Assembly (NCBI GenBank): GCA_934757155.1
Contig: CAKVLI010000001.1
Location: 1-64,000, forward strand
DNA length: 64,000 nucleotides
Direction of reading: 5' to 3'
DNA from: an uncultured Candidatus Melainabacteria bacterium
GTDB lineage: Bacteria; Cyanobacteriota; Vampirovibrionia; Gastranaerophilales; Gastranaerophilaceae
Position numbers and translations under genes: made by a program. The notes below the pieces were generated by a model, which saw nothing but the letters and a program-made list of their open reading frames with translations, did no database searches and was not told the DNA's origin. Shown here piece by piece: positions 18,101-26,979 of the stretch. Every line of letters begins with the position of its first letter. Position 1 is the first letter of the stretch.

Positions 18101-18925
18101 ATGGCAGATTTGGTAGAAAAACTTAAAGAAATAGGCTTTAACTCTTATGAGGCTAAGGTCTATATTTCTTTGCTCAAAAAATATCCGGCAACAGGATATG
18201 AAGTCGCTAAGCTCGCAAATATTCCTCAATCAAGAACCTATGACACACTCAAAGTTCTTGAAGAGAAAAATGTCGTAGCAGCAACAAACACAAAACCGGT
18301 TTCTTATACCCCGATTAAGCCGAAACAGCTGCTTACAAGTTATCAAAAAAAGATGAATTCAACAATCAATTATCTTGAAAAACATTTGCCGGAAGTCAAA
18401 GACAACTATAACGAACCTATTATGACTCTGAGCGGAACAAAAGATATCAGAAGCAAGATTTCCGAGGTAATACAGAACGCAAAACGCGAGATTTATATCG
18501 AGATTTGGTCACAAGACTACAAACTCTTTGAGCAAGAACTGCTTGATGCATACAATAGAAATGTTGAAATCCGAATTGTAGGCTATGACAACTTCCCAAC
18601 CAAATTCGGTCTTGTTTTTGAACACGCGTTTGCAAAAGATATCGAAATGTCACTCGGCGGAAGAATGATTATTATTGCAGCTGATGACTCCGAAGGTATT
18701 GTCGGAAAAATTTCTTCTTACAAAAACGATATTTCTGCCACAAACGTAATTTGGACAAAAAACAAAGGTATCGTCTTTATTATCAAAGAATTTATCGTAC
18801 ACGATATGTACCTGATTGATGTTGAAGAAAACTTAATTGAGCAGATGAAATACATCTACGGAAAAGGTTTCAAACGACTCAAAGACAAAGTTTTGGGTAA
18901 CAATGCAACTTATATGATTCACTAA
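18101..18925 (+). CDS. TrmB-family transcriptional regulator
   Basis: The 274-aa product has an N-terminal winged helix (about 1-75; YEVAKLANIPQSRTYDTLKVLEEK is the recognition region), a helical linker, and a C-terminal PLD-like effector domain typical of TrmB (IYIEIWSQDYKLFEQELLDA...). TrmB proteins are best known as archaeal sugar-responsive regulators, and bacterial members are common. ATG 18101 is two bases after the giant gene's stop and has no close Shine-Dalgarno, suggesting translational coupling and possible feedback control of that gene. The 3' end overlaps the convergent Maf gene by four bases. Confidence 0.85.
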   Translation: MADLVEKLKEIGFNSYEAKVYISLLKKYPATGYEVAKLANIPQSRTYDTLKVLEEKNVVAATNTKPVSYTPIKPKQLLTSYQKKMNSTINYLEKHLPEVKDNYNEPIMTLSGTKDIRSKISEVIQNAKREIYIEIWSQDYKLFEQELLDAYNRNVEIRIVGYDNFPTKFGLVFEHAFAKDIEMSLGGRMIIIAADDSEGIVGKISSYKNDISATNVIWTKNKGIVFIIKEFIVHDMYLIDVEENLIEQMKYIYGKGFKRLKDKVLGNNATYMIH

Positions 18926-20592
18926 ATAAGTTTGGTTCTCTGCAATTCTTCAACCACAGATTTAATCGCAGCCTTAGTTTTATTAATAAAATCTTCCGCC
19001 AAATCCGGCGCAAAGTCTTGTTGAAGCACCTTTAAAATATGTGTTTGCATATATTGATAAATCAACACGGATTTAACAATAGAATTCACCAAAGCCGGTG
19101 AGAATACACCTTTTGAAAGCATTGATATAATTTCGTTAATATGACAGAATTCGTCCTGCATAAATTCTTTCAATTCAAACTTGAACGGCTGAACATCTTT
19201 CAACGGGGACAATGTAGCGTCCGCAAACAAGTTCAAATCTTCAAATGAAACATTTTTTACACCCTCAATATACGCCCCGAAAGAGGTTGTGTTATATATT
19301 TCAGAGTAATTCAAAGATTTTATCAATTCTTCAAAATGATGAACAAATGCCTCATAGTCCCCTCTTGAATAAACCATATCATTGTTTACGGAACGGACTT
19401 TTATCAAAGGCTTTTTGACATTATCCACGATAATTTCTTCTTGAGAAACTCTATTCATCATCTCGCCATTAGCATAGACTGTGTTGTCTTTGAATGCTAA
19501 ATCAACACCGGTTAAAACAATTTTAGAAAATCCAAGCTTAACTGCGGCTGTGAGCGCTAGGGATGCAGCAGTACCACCGGATTCATAAAATTTTAAATCA
19601 TTATGATATTCGGTAAGCTTCTGCGCAAAGAAATCTGTTTCAGCAAAACTAACGAAAAGCTTTCCAAAACCAAGGCTGCTAATCGCCTTATCGGAGCGAA
19701 TATCCATAATGCAATTTGATTTAGATAACTGGTCATTAAACCCGCCCAAGGTATTCACCATATTTCTGGCATCAAGGCATACTACAAAATCAGGAGTTAT
19801 GCCGTTTTGAAGCAAGTATTTAACTGATTTGTTCACCGCAAAAATTACAAACTTGTTTCTATTTGCCTGAATCTTTGAAATATTGTCATTCAGAGAAGGA
19901 CCTGCACCTGCAATCAAAGCTGTTTGACCAATAAATCTGCCCGCTAAATCACTTAATTTGTAAGCAGTACCGTTATTTACTGTCGCAATGTTCTCAATCG
20001 AATTTTCCATCCATACTTTTGAAAATCTGTTTATTGTATTAACATCAACCAACTTGCTCTTACAAGCGTCATAAACCTTTTGTGTAAGCAAGAGTAGCTC
20101 TTTATTCTTCACAAGAGCATAGTTTTGCAAATAAACTATTTCAACTTTATCCTTTGTCAAATATGAAGACGAAACTTTGTCTACAAGCTCGTTCATATCA
20201 TTTGACATAAATACTCTTCCGCTTGCCAAGTGTTCTGAAATATCAACGTTATTCAGTACAAAATGCAATAAATTCAAATCCGGCTCATAAAGGTAAATTT
20301 TTGAAGGATAAGCATTGAAAACCTCATCCAAGATATATCCTAGTCCAATACCAAAAACGACAATAATATCATTGCTTTTCATTTCGTTTTTGATATTGTT
20401 TGAAAGCATTTTTTTGACAGCTTCGCGCGGATTGTTCAAGTCGTCAGCAGGGACATCATTTTTCAGCAAAACATAATCCCCGGAAGGTGTTACACAGTAA
20501 GAAACACCAACTCGGCTCTCTATTGGGGATATTTTTTCCAACCTGCGTTTTAAGGTCGGATTATTCATTGCTGCTAAATTTTTTTCAAACAT
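18922..20592 (-). CDS. Maf-type motility accessory factor, flagellin glycosyltransferase (DUF115/MptE-like)
   Basis: AAGGGA precedes ATG 20592. The core (about 220-400) has the family pattern: ALIAGAGPSLNDNI, a Rossmann-like nucleotide site, then ITPDFVVCLDAR and GGTAASLALTAAVKLGF with a GVDLAF loop. Maf/DUF115 proteins transfer nonulosonic acids (pseudaminic or legionaminic) to flagellin in several bacteria, acting in the cytosol before export. The N-terminal 220 residues match the accessory region usual in Maf proteins, and 556 aa is within range. A flagellin gene lies about 4 kb away (24491), fitting a role in its modification. No nonulosonate synthesis genes are in the window. Confidence 0.8.
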   Translation of the reverse strand: MFEKNLAAMNNPTLKRRLEKISPIESRVGVSYCVTPSGDYVLLKNDVPADDLNNPREAVKKMLSNNIKNEMKSNDIIVVFGIGLGYILDEVFNAYPSKIYLYEPDLNLLHFVLNNVDISEHLASGRVFMSNDMNELVDKVSSSYLTKDKVEIVYLQNYALVKNKELLLLTQKVYDACKSKLVDVNTINRFSKVWMENSIENIATVNNGTAYKLSDLAGRFIGQTALIAGAGPSLNDNISKIQANRNKFVIFAVNKSVKYLLQNGITPDFVVCLDARNMVNTLGGFNDQLSKSNCIMDIRSDKAISSLGFGKLFVSFAETDFFAQKLTEYHNDLKFYESGGTAASLALTAAVKLGFSKIVLTGVDLAFKDNTVYANGEMMNRVSQEEIIVDNVKKPLIKVRSVNNDMVYSRGDYEAFVHHFEELIKSLNYSEIYNTTSFGAYIEGVKNVSFEDLNLFADATLSPLKDVQPFKFELKEFMQDEFCHINEIISMLSKGVFSPALVNSIVKSVLIYQYMQTHILKVLQQDFAPDLAEDFINKTKAAIKSVVEELQRTKLI

Positions 20593-20656
20593 TTTTTGTC
20601 CCTTAATAAAACCCTAACACGCTTTTTAAGAAATGTAAAGTTAAGAAGGTAAAAAA

Positions 20657-21565
20657 TCAACCTTTTTCAGTAGTTTTGGACTCTCTCTTGTCTACCTGAT
20701 TTTCAAAATCGCGAAATACATCATTTCCTACCAACTGCTCCAGACGAGAACGTTTTTCGAAGAAATTTCCGCGTGCTTTTTGTTGATCATCCAAGGCTTC
20801 ACGGTAAAAAGTATCCGTTATTAGAACGACTTCTTTGGAAAGTTTTTGCGCTGCTACGTAGCTCTGGTGGCATCTTTCCACCCTTGACGTTGTCATATTA
20901 TACAACTCTCGCGCCGTCATGTAGTCATAATACATGTCCACAACCTTTTGCTGCAGTTCTTCAACCTTTCTTACAAGAATAATCATATCAGCATCTGTAA
21001 CTTGGCTGTATTTGTAGTTCAAAGCCTTTGTGTCCTGCGACATTATGCCCAATGTATTTCCGCCAATCAAAGCCGCACTGGCTAAAACAGGATTTCCCAT
21101 GCCGGCACCCAAGAAGGTTGACATTCCGGCAATAGTTGTCAAAACTTTTTTGACAGCTCCCGCGTCCGGCTTGTCCTTATCAGGATTGGAAAGTTTGTAT
21201 ATCGCAAATTTTATCGTATCACTTTTTGTCGCAGCCCCCTGCCAAAGCAAAGACAAATCCGCCTGCATGTCATTATAGTCAATCTCGACACTCTTCGAAA
21301 TCTCCATAGACATTTTTTTGATGCTCAAATCTGCGTACGTTACATTTTGCTGTGTTTTAACAGAAACTTCCTTTTGAACAGTCGGTTTTACAACAGGTTC
21401 GACCTCAAAATCGAATTTTTTCTCAGGACTGTCTGTTGTTCCGAGTCTGTAAAACGTATCTTTTGGCGAGCTTAAATCATCCAAAGTTAAAGCTGCAAAA
21501 GCCCCTGACTGTATAAAAGTCACCAGAAGAAGAGCTGAAAGAAGTTTTTTCATATTTCTCATCAT
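20657..21565 (-). CDS. secreted helical protein, paralogue of the gene at 21562
   Basis: The N-terminus (MKKLLSALLLVTFIQSGAFA) is a signal peptide; ATG 21565 forms an ATGA overlap with the upstream stop, though Met5 at 21553 is an equally good start. After a Pro-rich linker, residues 90-200 hold the motif LLWQGAATKSDTIKFAIYKL and a hydrophobic Gly/Ala segment; the C-terminal third is helical. The same blocks occur in order in the upstream gene (LWQGTVENNQVIEFALKKL), so the two are tandem paralogues. The helical C-terminus vaguely resembles TolC barrel-tunnel repeats, but no domain is certain. Periplasmic or outer-membrane location is likely. Confidence 0.65.
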   Translation of the reverse strand: MMRNMKKLLSALLLVTFIQSGAFAALTLDDLSSPKDTFYRLGTTDSPEKKFDFEVEPVVKPTVQKEVSVKTQQNVTYADLSIKKMSMEISKSVEIDYNDMQADLSLLWQGAATKSDTIKFAIYKLSNPDKDKPDAGAVKKVLTTIAGMSTFLGAGMGNPVLASAALIGGNTLGIMSQDTKALNYKYSQVTDADMIILVRKVEELQQKVVDMYYDYMTARELYNMTTSRVERCHQSYVAAQKLSKEVVLITDTFYREALDDQQKARGNFFEKRSRLEQLVGNDVFRDFENQVDKRESKTTEKG

Positions 21566-22425
21566 TTCTTCTTCCCTTTCTTTTGCTCTTTGTCGGTTAT
21601 TGAATCCGTATCTTTGTAGAGAATTGAATCAAAGTCGTACTGATACATTTCTAAAGAATCCACCATTTTCTTTCCGGCAAGTCTTTGAAGCTGGATATGG
21701 TACTTTTTCGCAGCTTGTTCCAAATTGTACTCCTGCAGCCTCATTGAATCATACAGAGTTGAAGAAATCGAAATTTCAAGAACATCTCCGGTCTTAACAG
21801 CATTAGAATAATTTCTGCTATACAAAAGCATCTTTGAACGAGTGGTTTTCAACTGCATCAAAGAGTTTTTGTAGTTGTAATAAGAGCTTATCAATGTATC
21901 CTGCAAATCCTCTACCATGCCGGCAAGTTCAATCAACTCCGTATCCGTAAGCGGAGTTTCCTGCGGGATATTTTTCCTGTTCAAAAGCCCTTGAGCAAGT
22001 CTTCCTGCTGAAAATGCAGAAGTTTGAACGGCAGGGTTTGCACCCATTAGAGAAGGAACAAAAGATGCGCCCGATACAATCGCCGAAAGAGTTTTCGCCA
22101 TCAGAGAAGAATGTATCCTTCTCTGAGATTCAGGGGTTGCAAGTTTTTTGAGCGCAAATTCAATTACCTGATTATTTTCGACCGTCCCTTGCCAAAGCTT
22201 TTCCAAATCCTTTAGGTCATGTTCTTTTTGGTCGTCAATAATATTGGCTAAGGTTTCCGAATCCGCAACAAGCAAAGACCCTTTAAGCTCGGAAGTCTTT
22301 GCACCGGTTTGAAGCTCGGGCTTTTCTAAAGAACTTTTGTCCAAAGTAACAACATCCGATTGTGCCGAATACACAGCCGGCATCATTAACAAAGATAAAA
22401 CTATGCTCCCCAACAACTTCTTCAT
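21562..22425 (-). CDS. secreted helical protein, paralogue of the gene at 20657
   Basis: The 287-aa product starts with a signal peptide (MKKLLGSIVLSLLMMPAVYSA). Shared blocks with its downstream paralogue are the LWQGTV..N..IEFALKKL segment (about 90-110), a hydrophobic Ala/Gly stretch (about 128-160) and a helical C-terminal region with Tyr/Asn-rich repeats (SSYYNYKNSLMQLKTTRSK). It ends in a Lys-rich tail. The four-base ATGA overlap suggests the two are made in equal amounts, perhaps as a heteromeric envelope complex. I do not recognise the family. Confidence 0.65.
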   Translation of the reverse strand: MKKLLGSIVLSLLMMPAVYSAQSDVVTLDKSSLEKPELQTGAKTSELKGSLLVADSETLANIIDDQKEHDLKDLEKLWQGTVENNQVIEFALKKLATPESQRRIHSSLMAKTLSAIVSGASFVPSLMGANPAVQTSAFSAGRLAQGLLNRKNIPQETPLTDTELIELAGMVEDLQDTLISSYYNYKNSLMQLKTTRSKMLLYSRNYSNAVKTGDVLEISISSTLYDSMRLQEYNLEQAAKKYHIQLQRLAGKKMVDSLEMYQYDFDSILYKDTDSITDKEQKKGKKK

Positions 22426-22449
22426 AATATACTTATACTCTAAATAAGC

Positions 22450-22490
22450 AAAAAAAACAAAGAGGGAAGAACTATCCCCCCTCTTTGTTT
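22450..22490 (-). terminator. Rho-independent terminator after the SIMPL gene
   Basis: Read on the minus strand, AAACAAAGAGGG and CCCTCTTTGTTT form a 12-bp stem around a short loop, followed by a run of Ts. It begins ten bases after the stop of the gene at 22499. Confidence 0.9.
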
Positions 22491-22498
22491 AATATCAA

Positions 22499-23254
22499 CT
22501 ATTTTACAAAGAAATTTGCGTTTACATTTGCATAAATCTTAACAACTCCGTTTGAAATTGAAGTTCCTGCACCTGATGCACTTTCTGCAGCTACATCAGC
22601 CATCATATTTTTTGCCATATAAAATCTTGGAGCTCTTGATTCGTTTGTACTACAGCTTGTTGAAACACTGCTAACTCCGTCAACAGTCGTCATCATTGCT
22701 TTTGCTACCAAATCTGCTCTGCTTTTTGCCTTTTTAGACGCAATTGTAATCAAATCATTACATTGTGATTCGTAATTTGATACAGAGAAAGTCAAGTTAT
22801 CTACATTTGTAGCACCCGCAGCAATTGCGTTATCAATCATTTTACCCACTTTATCAATAGATTTTGTATGAACAATTACTCTGTTTGAAACTTCATACTT
22901 ATCAAAGTTTTTCTTTGAACCTGAGTATGTATACAAAGGAGACGCGTTAAAATCAGATGTTTTAATAAAATCGCCGTTTTCAGTATTAATCATTGATTTC
23001 AATTCTGCAAAAACCTTATCTGAAATTTCTTTATTCGCTATAGTTGCCTTTTGCATTGATTTTGTGTCATAAGTCTGAACGGCAAAAGAGATTTCTGCCA
23101 CATCCGGAGCAACCTCTGTATTTGCAGACGTATTAACTGATATTGTGCCTCTTGTGTCTTTATCACAATTCCCGCAGCTAACTGCCTGTGACGCAAGGTT
23201 TGCGCATCCTGCAAATAAACTCAATACCGTAATAGCAACTAAAGTCTTCTTCAT
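22499..23254 (-). CDS. SIMPL-domain (DUF541) lipoprotein
   Basis: The N-terminus has a lipoprotein signal with lipobox LFAGC (Cys17), so the protein is probably anchored in a membrane facing the periplasm. Residues 40-251 match the SIMPL/DUF541 fold: a start such as GTISVNTSANTEVAPDVAEISFAV, the conserved K-x-Y-x-V-x-N strand (KYEVSNRVIVHTK) and a long helix with KAKSRADLVAKAM. Family members occur widely in envelopes; their role is poorly defined (oxidative or envelope stress). It is a single-gene unit with its own terminator. Confidence 0.88.
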   Translation of the reverse strand: MKKTLVAITVLSLFAGCANLASQAVSCGNCDKDTRGTISVNTSANTEVAPDVAEISFAVQTYDTKSMQKATIANKEISDKVFAELKSMINTENGDFIKTSDFNASPLYTYSGSKKNFDKYEVSNRVIVHTKSIDKVGKMIDNAIAAGATNVDNLTFSVSNYESQCNDLITIASKKAKSRADLVAKAMMTTVDGVSSVSTSCSTNESRAPRFYMAKNMMADVAAESASGAGTSISNGVVKIYANVNANFFVK

Positions 23255-23315
23255 AATTATTTTCCTTTCACTACACTAGTTTACAATACCATAACGATAT
23301 TCATCAAAAAATTGT

Positions 23316-24260
23316 TCATTTTAATACTTTTAACTTGTTATCAAAGTACTTAATCGTACTCTTTAAACCGTCTTTTAGAGCCACTTTCGGCTCCCAATCC
23401 AACATATTTTTCGCCAAAGTAATATCCGGTTTTCTTTTCGCGGGATCGTCTGACGGCAAATCCTTATAAACAATTTTAGAACTTGAATTCGTCATCTCAA
23501 TAACCAGTTTTGCAAATTCAGAAACGGCCATCTCGCAAGGATTACCAATATTCATAGGACCATGAAAATCTTTTTTATTCATCATTCTCAAAACGCCTTC
23601 AACTGTGTCTGAGACATAGCAAAATGAACGAGTTTGAGAACCGTCACCATATATCGTAATGTCTTTCCCCGTCAAAGCTTGAATGATAAAATTAGACACA
23701 ACTCGACCGTCATTTATATCCATATTTGGACCGTAAGTATTGAAAATTCGTACAATCTTCGTGTCCACACCTCTGAATCCTCTGTAGTCGTTCATAAGTG
23801 TTTCAGCGCAACGTTTACCCTCGTCATAACAGCTTCTCTCACCAACCGGATTAACATTTCCCCAATACTCTTCCGTTTGAGGATGAACAAGAGGATTTCC
23901 GTAAATTTCGCTTGTTGAAGCTTGTAAAATAGTCGCATTGGTCTTTTGTGCCAACTCTAAAAGATTCATCACCCCTAAAAACAATGTTTTAAGCGTTTTT
24001 ACAGGATCTTTTTGATAATGCGGAGGACTTGCAGGGCAGGCAAGATTATAAATCTCATCAACCTCAACAAAATACGGTTCCGTGACGTCATGATTAATAA
24101 ATTCAAAGTCGGAGAACTCTTGCAAATGCCTAACATTACTTTGAAATCCGGTGCTTAAATCATCAATACATACAACGGAATTACCGTCCCTCAGAAGCCT
24201 TTCACACAAATGACTTCCAAGAAACCCCGCTCCGCCTGTAACTAATACTCGCTTACTCAT
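23316..24260 (-). CDS. UDP-glucuronate decarboxylase (UXS-type SDR)
   Basis: UXS converts UDP-glucuronate to UDP-xylose, a donor for surface polysaccharides. The 314-aa protein has the NAD-binding [11 protein letters not shown] motif at the N-terminus, the strand [10 protein letters not shown], the family-typical [17 protein letters not shown] segment, STSEIYG, and the catalytic Y-x-x-x-K in SCYDEGKR. The ASPPHYQ and [10 protein letters not shown] motifs distinguish UXS from GalE-like epimerases. It has a GAGAAGG ribosome binding site. Located between the SIMPL gene and the divergent flagellin gene; UDP-xylose in flagellin or LPS glycosylation is speculation. Confidence 0.9.
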   Translation of the reverse strand: MSKRVLVTGGAGFLGSHLCERLLRDGNSVVCIDDLSTGFQSNVRHLQEFSDFEFINHDVTEPYFVEVDEIYNLACPASPPHYQKDPVKTLKTLFLGVMNLLELAQKTNATILQASTSEIYGNPLVHPQTEEYWGNVNPVGERSCYDEGKRCAETLMNDYRGFRGVDTKIVRIFNTYGPNMDINDGRVVSNFIIQALTGKDITIYGDGSQTRSFCYVSDTVEGVLRMMNKKDFHGPMNIGNPCEMAVSEFAKLVIEMTNSSSKIVYKDLPSDDPAKRKPDITLAKNMLDWEPKVALKDGLKSTIKYFDNKLKVLK

Positions 24261-24490
24261 AACCTTCTCGCCGTGATATTACATAGATATACTAACACAA
24301 AAACCCAAGTTCTACGTCTTAACATTTCGCAATACAAGTTAAATCGTACAGCTATTGAGCTTTACGCCAATTTTGTAACGATTTGTAACAATTTTGCCTC
24401 ATGAGCGTTATCGGTTTTCGAATATGTGGAATTAAGAAAGTATAGGTTGGAAAACTCGTTTTAAAGGGTAATCTCGCAAGGAGTAACGAT

Positions 24491-25345
24491 ATGGCACTTA
24501 CAATTAACACAAACATAGCATCACTTGTAGCACAGTCAAACTTGAACAATGCGACAAAACTTTTGAATAAATCCATTGAAAGGATGACGACCGGCTACAA
24601 AATTAACCACGCGTCTGATAACGCTGCCGGATATTCAATATCAAAAAGCTGGGAAACACAAATCAGTTCACTTGATATCGCAGCAGACAACGCCGCAACC
24701 GGCGCTGATATGCTTGCAACATTAGAAGACACTTACTCTTTGATTTCCAGCCACTTACAACGTGTAAGAGATTTGACAGAACAAGCTGCTAACGGTACCT
24801 ATGGCACTCAATCATTGAAAGCAATTAAAGCAGAAATGACTTCAAGACTTGAGGAAGTAGACAGAATCGCTGCGAACTGCGAATTTAACGGTTTGAAGAT
24901 GATGGACGGCTCAATGGGCGAAATCTCACTCCAAGTTGGTTTGTACAGCTCAGCAGATAGTCGCATTACGCTTAGTGCTGACTTATTCAAAGAAGCTGAT
25001 ATTAATTCTTTATTCAAGAAAGACATCAATGCTTTAGCAAGTGCTTGCTCAGGTTTAACAACTGGCACGAGCGCAAACTCAATGCTCGCTAGTATTGACA
25101 GCGTTATTAATGAGATTTCAGGTCGTGTAACAACATTAGGTGCAGCTCAAAACAGAATTGATTCAGCTGTTGAATCTATCAGTGTTCAGTCAGAAAACTT
25201 GACTTCATCATTGTCAACATTGAGAGATGCTGATGTTGCAGATGAATCTTCAAACTATATCAAGGCACAAATTTTACAACAAGCTGCAGCGACATTACTT
25301 GCAACAGCTAACCAAAGCCCAAGTATCGCATTAAATTTATTATAA
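24491..25345 (+). CDS. flagellin (short, lacking a variable central domain)
   Basis: Flagellin polymerises into the flagellar filament after export through the flagellar type III system. AAGGAG precedes ATG 24491. The N-terminal D0/D1 region (MALTINTNIASLVAQSNLNN, then a ...RMTTGYKINHASDNAAGYSI stretch) and the C-terminal D1/D0 region ending LLATANQSPSIALNLL are both typical. At 284 aa there is almost no D2/D3, so the filament would be thin and smooth. Ser/Thr residues around 170-200 are candidate glycosylation sites, consistent with the Maf gene nearby. A strong terminator follows. Confidence 0.95.
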   Translation: MALTINTNIASLVAQSNLNNATKLLNKSIERMTTGYKINHASDNAAGYSISKSWETQISSLDIAADNAATGADMLATLEDTYSLISSHLQRVRDLTEQAANGTYGTQSLKAIKAEMTSRLEEVDRIAANCEFNGLKMMDGSMGEISLQVGLYSSADSRITLSADLFKEADINSLFKKDINALASACSGLTTGTSANSMLASIDSVINEISGRVTTLGAAQNRIDSAVESISVQSENLTSSLSTLRDADVADESSNYIKAQILQQAAATLLATANQSPSIALNLL

Positions 25346-25378
25346 AACATATCACTCTTTTTAAAACGAAAAGATTCT

Positions 25379-25409
25379 GGGAGATAATCGCCTTTCTCCC
25401 CTTTTTTTT
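25379..25409 (+). terminator. Rho-independent terminator after flagellin
   Basis: GGGAGA (25379-25384) pairs with TCTCCC (25395-25400) and is followed by C and eight Ts. The hairpin lies about 35 bases beyond the flagellin stop. Confidence 0.85.
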
Positions 25410-25417
25410 GCGTATTT

Positions 25418-25930
25418 TTAGCCAAAAAGGTTGAATCCGTTAAAATATTCAGGATTGCCGAGAATTTTGTCCTTTGCTATAACGCTCTGTTTAGCAGCTG
25501 TCTGCGCAGAAGATATAAAGCTCCAAAAATTTTCATCATTCAATGAAATCCCCTTGTGCTCAAAATCTTTGCTCAAACTGTCATAGAATTTGTAAGCCTT
25601 TTGCGCGATATCATCAACGTTATCTGCCATTTTTAGAAATTTAGAAAACTTTGTTGCAATTGCTTCATCACTCAATTTAAACAATTGTACCAAGCCTTCT
25701 TTAGAGAATGTTCCTCGCTCTTCCAAACCTTTAATATAAGTCATTACTGATATACCACCGTTACAGTCAGAAATTTCAAGTGTATCATTCGGGCGTTTCG
25801 CAGTTTTTTCTTCAAACAATTTTGAAATATTAGATAATCTGCATTTGTAAGGCTTCATTTCACCAGCTTTATCAACAAACACTAATTTTGCTTGAAAATT
25901 TACATTTGCAGGATTTGAGTTTACTTCCAT
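25418..25930 (-). CDS. hypothetical protein with N-terminal F-x-A signature
   Basis: The 170-aa product begins MEVNSNPANVNFQAKL (F12-Q-A14), matching the recurring signature. A short beta-rich part (about 12-65) is followed by an all-helical C-terminal half with Ser/Asp/Lys-rich amphipathic helices. There is no signal peptide or membrane segment. It is a single gene convergent with flagellin across the terminator at 25379. No family recognised. Confidence 0.55.
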   Translation of the reverse strand: MEVNSNPANVNFQAKLVFVDKAGEMKPYKCRLSNISKLFEEKTAKRPNDTLEISDCNGGISVMTYIKGLEERGTFSKEGLVQLFKLSDEAIATKFSKFLKMADNVDDIAQKAYKFYDSLSKDFEHKGISLNDENFWSFISSAQTAAKQSVIAKDKILGNPEYFNGFNLFG

Positions 25931-26033
25931 TAAAAATCTCCTTTATCTGGCATACAACCAAACCAATAAAGTCGATGAACTTTCAAAATTGACTTTTTCA
26001 AAAAGGATTGTTACAAAGGTTCACAATCAGTTA

Positions 26034-26099
26034 ACTCGCGCTCGAACGCAAAATACGTTCTCTTCCTGAGACAAAGCGTAAATTAAAGAGGATGAAACA
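26034..26099 (+). repeat. left 66-bp direct repeat (putative att site)
   Basis: Starting ACTCGCGCTCGAACGC and ending AGAGGATGAAACA, this copy matches 29326-29391 at 65 of 66 positions (mismatch A at 26081 versus G). It contains a small hairpin, GAACG...CGTTC (26044-26060). The second copy abuts the 3' end of tRNA-Arg. Confidence 0.9.
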
Positions 26100-26163
26100 T
26101 ATTTTATTATCATTAGAAAATGTTGTATAATAAGAAAATAGAATTTTATTCAAGGAGGAAATT

Positions 26164-26418
26164 ATGAGTGCCATGTATTTTTTACCGCAAGATGATATTA
26201 CAACACAAGAATTAGCAACAATAATGGGATTTGTTACTGTTGGTTTAATTAATAATATTGAACAACGCAAAGAAGAACTTTTGCAAAGGAAACAAGAAGA
26301 TTATCCCTGCGTAAGAATAGCTGATAGGAGTTTAAATCCTAATAAGACTTTTATATTATCAGAGAATATTTACAATACTATGCCTATTGCATTAAAAAGA
26401 CATTTTTCTGCTTTTTAA
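26164..26418 (+). CDS. small hypothetical island protein (84 aa)
   Basis: AAGGAGG precedes ATG 26164, a strong ribosome binding site, so it is likely translated. The product has a hydrophobic stretch at about 16-30 (ELATIMGFVTVGLINNI) followed by a charged helix and a short C-terminus. No known domain. It is the first gene in the island, co-directional with the small membrane protein at 26465. Confidence 0.5.
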   Translation: MSAMYFLPQDDITTQELATIMGFVTVGLINNIEQRKEELLQRKQEDYPCVRIADRSLNPNKTFILSENIYNTMPIALKRHFSAF

Positions 26419-26464
26419 ATTTGTTTTGTTGTTATATTAGTAATTACACATTGAAGAGGTATTA

Positions 26465-26959
26465 ATGATAAATTGGGATGCTGTAAGTGGTATTGGAAGT
26501 ATATGTGCAAGTATTGCAACATTCTGTGCTGTAACTGTGTCATTGTGGCAAACACGTTTAAAAACTAGAAAAAGTTTGCAATTTGAATTTTCACCATCTG
26601 TTATTGGGATTGGTGACATTGGAGTAAAAGATGAACCCTATGTATTACTATCTGTTACAAACATATGTCAAAGAAAAATTAAAATTGTAAGCTGGGGAAT
26701 TATTTTAAAATATGGACATAAAGCTTGTTGTTGTACTAGTACTATGGGTTGTCTTGGAGATAATTTACCAACATTGCTAGAACCGGATGTAACAGCTAAT
26801 TTATTTACTATTAGAAAACTATTCTATCAAACCATACAAAAATATAACTCTGAAAAATTTCTTGATAAAAATTCAAAACTTAAAATGTATGTTACAGATG
26901 CTTCTGGCTCGATATATGTATACACTACTAAATGTAAAATAAAAGATTTTCTAAAATAA
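26465..26959 (+). CDS. small single-span membrane protein of accessory type
   Basis: GAGGT lies nine bases upstream of ATG 26465. The 164-aa protein starts with a Trp-preceded transmembrane helix (WDAVSGIGSICASIATFCAV), a pattern common in small accessory proteins of prophages and defence islands, followed by a basic stop-transfer and a beta-rich soluble domain with a Cys-rich patch (ACCCTSTMGC, about 96-105). The function is unknown. Its position in an island with a toxin-antitoxin pair and an AlbA_2 protein suggests an accessory role. Confidence 0.55.
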   Translation: MINWDAVSGIGSICASIATFCAVTVSLWQTRLKTRKSLQFEFSPSVIGIGDIGVKDEPYVLLSVTNICQRKIKIVSWGIILKYGHKACCCTSTMGCLGDNLPTLLEPDVTANLFTIRKLFYQTIQKYNSEKFLDKNSKLKMYVTDASGSIYVYTTKCKIKDFLK

Positions 26960-26979
26960 AGCTATAGTCTTGCTGCCAC

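Noticed and set aside
24402..24416. CCGATAA (minus strand) as a sigma-28 -10 box for flagellin
   Set aside because: It faces away from flagellin, and no TAAAGTTT-like -35 lies at the right distance.
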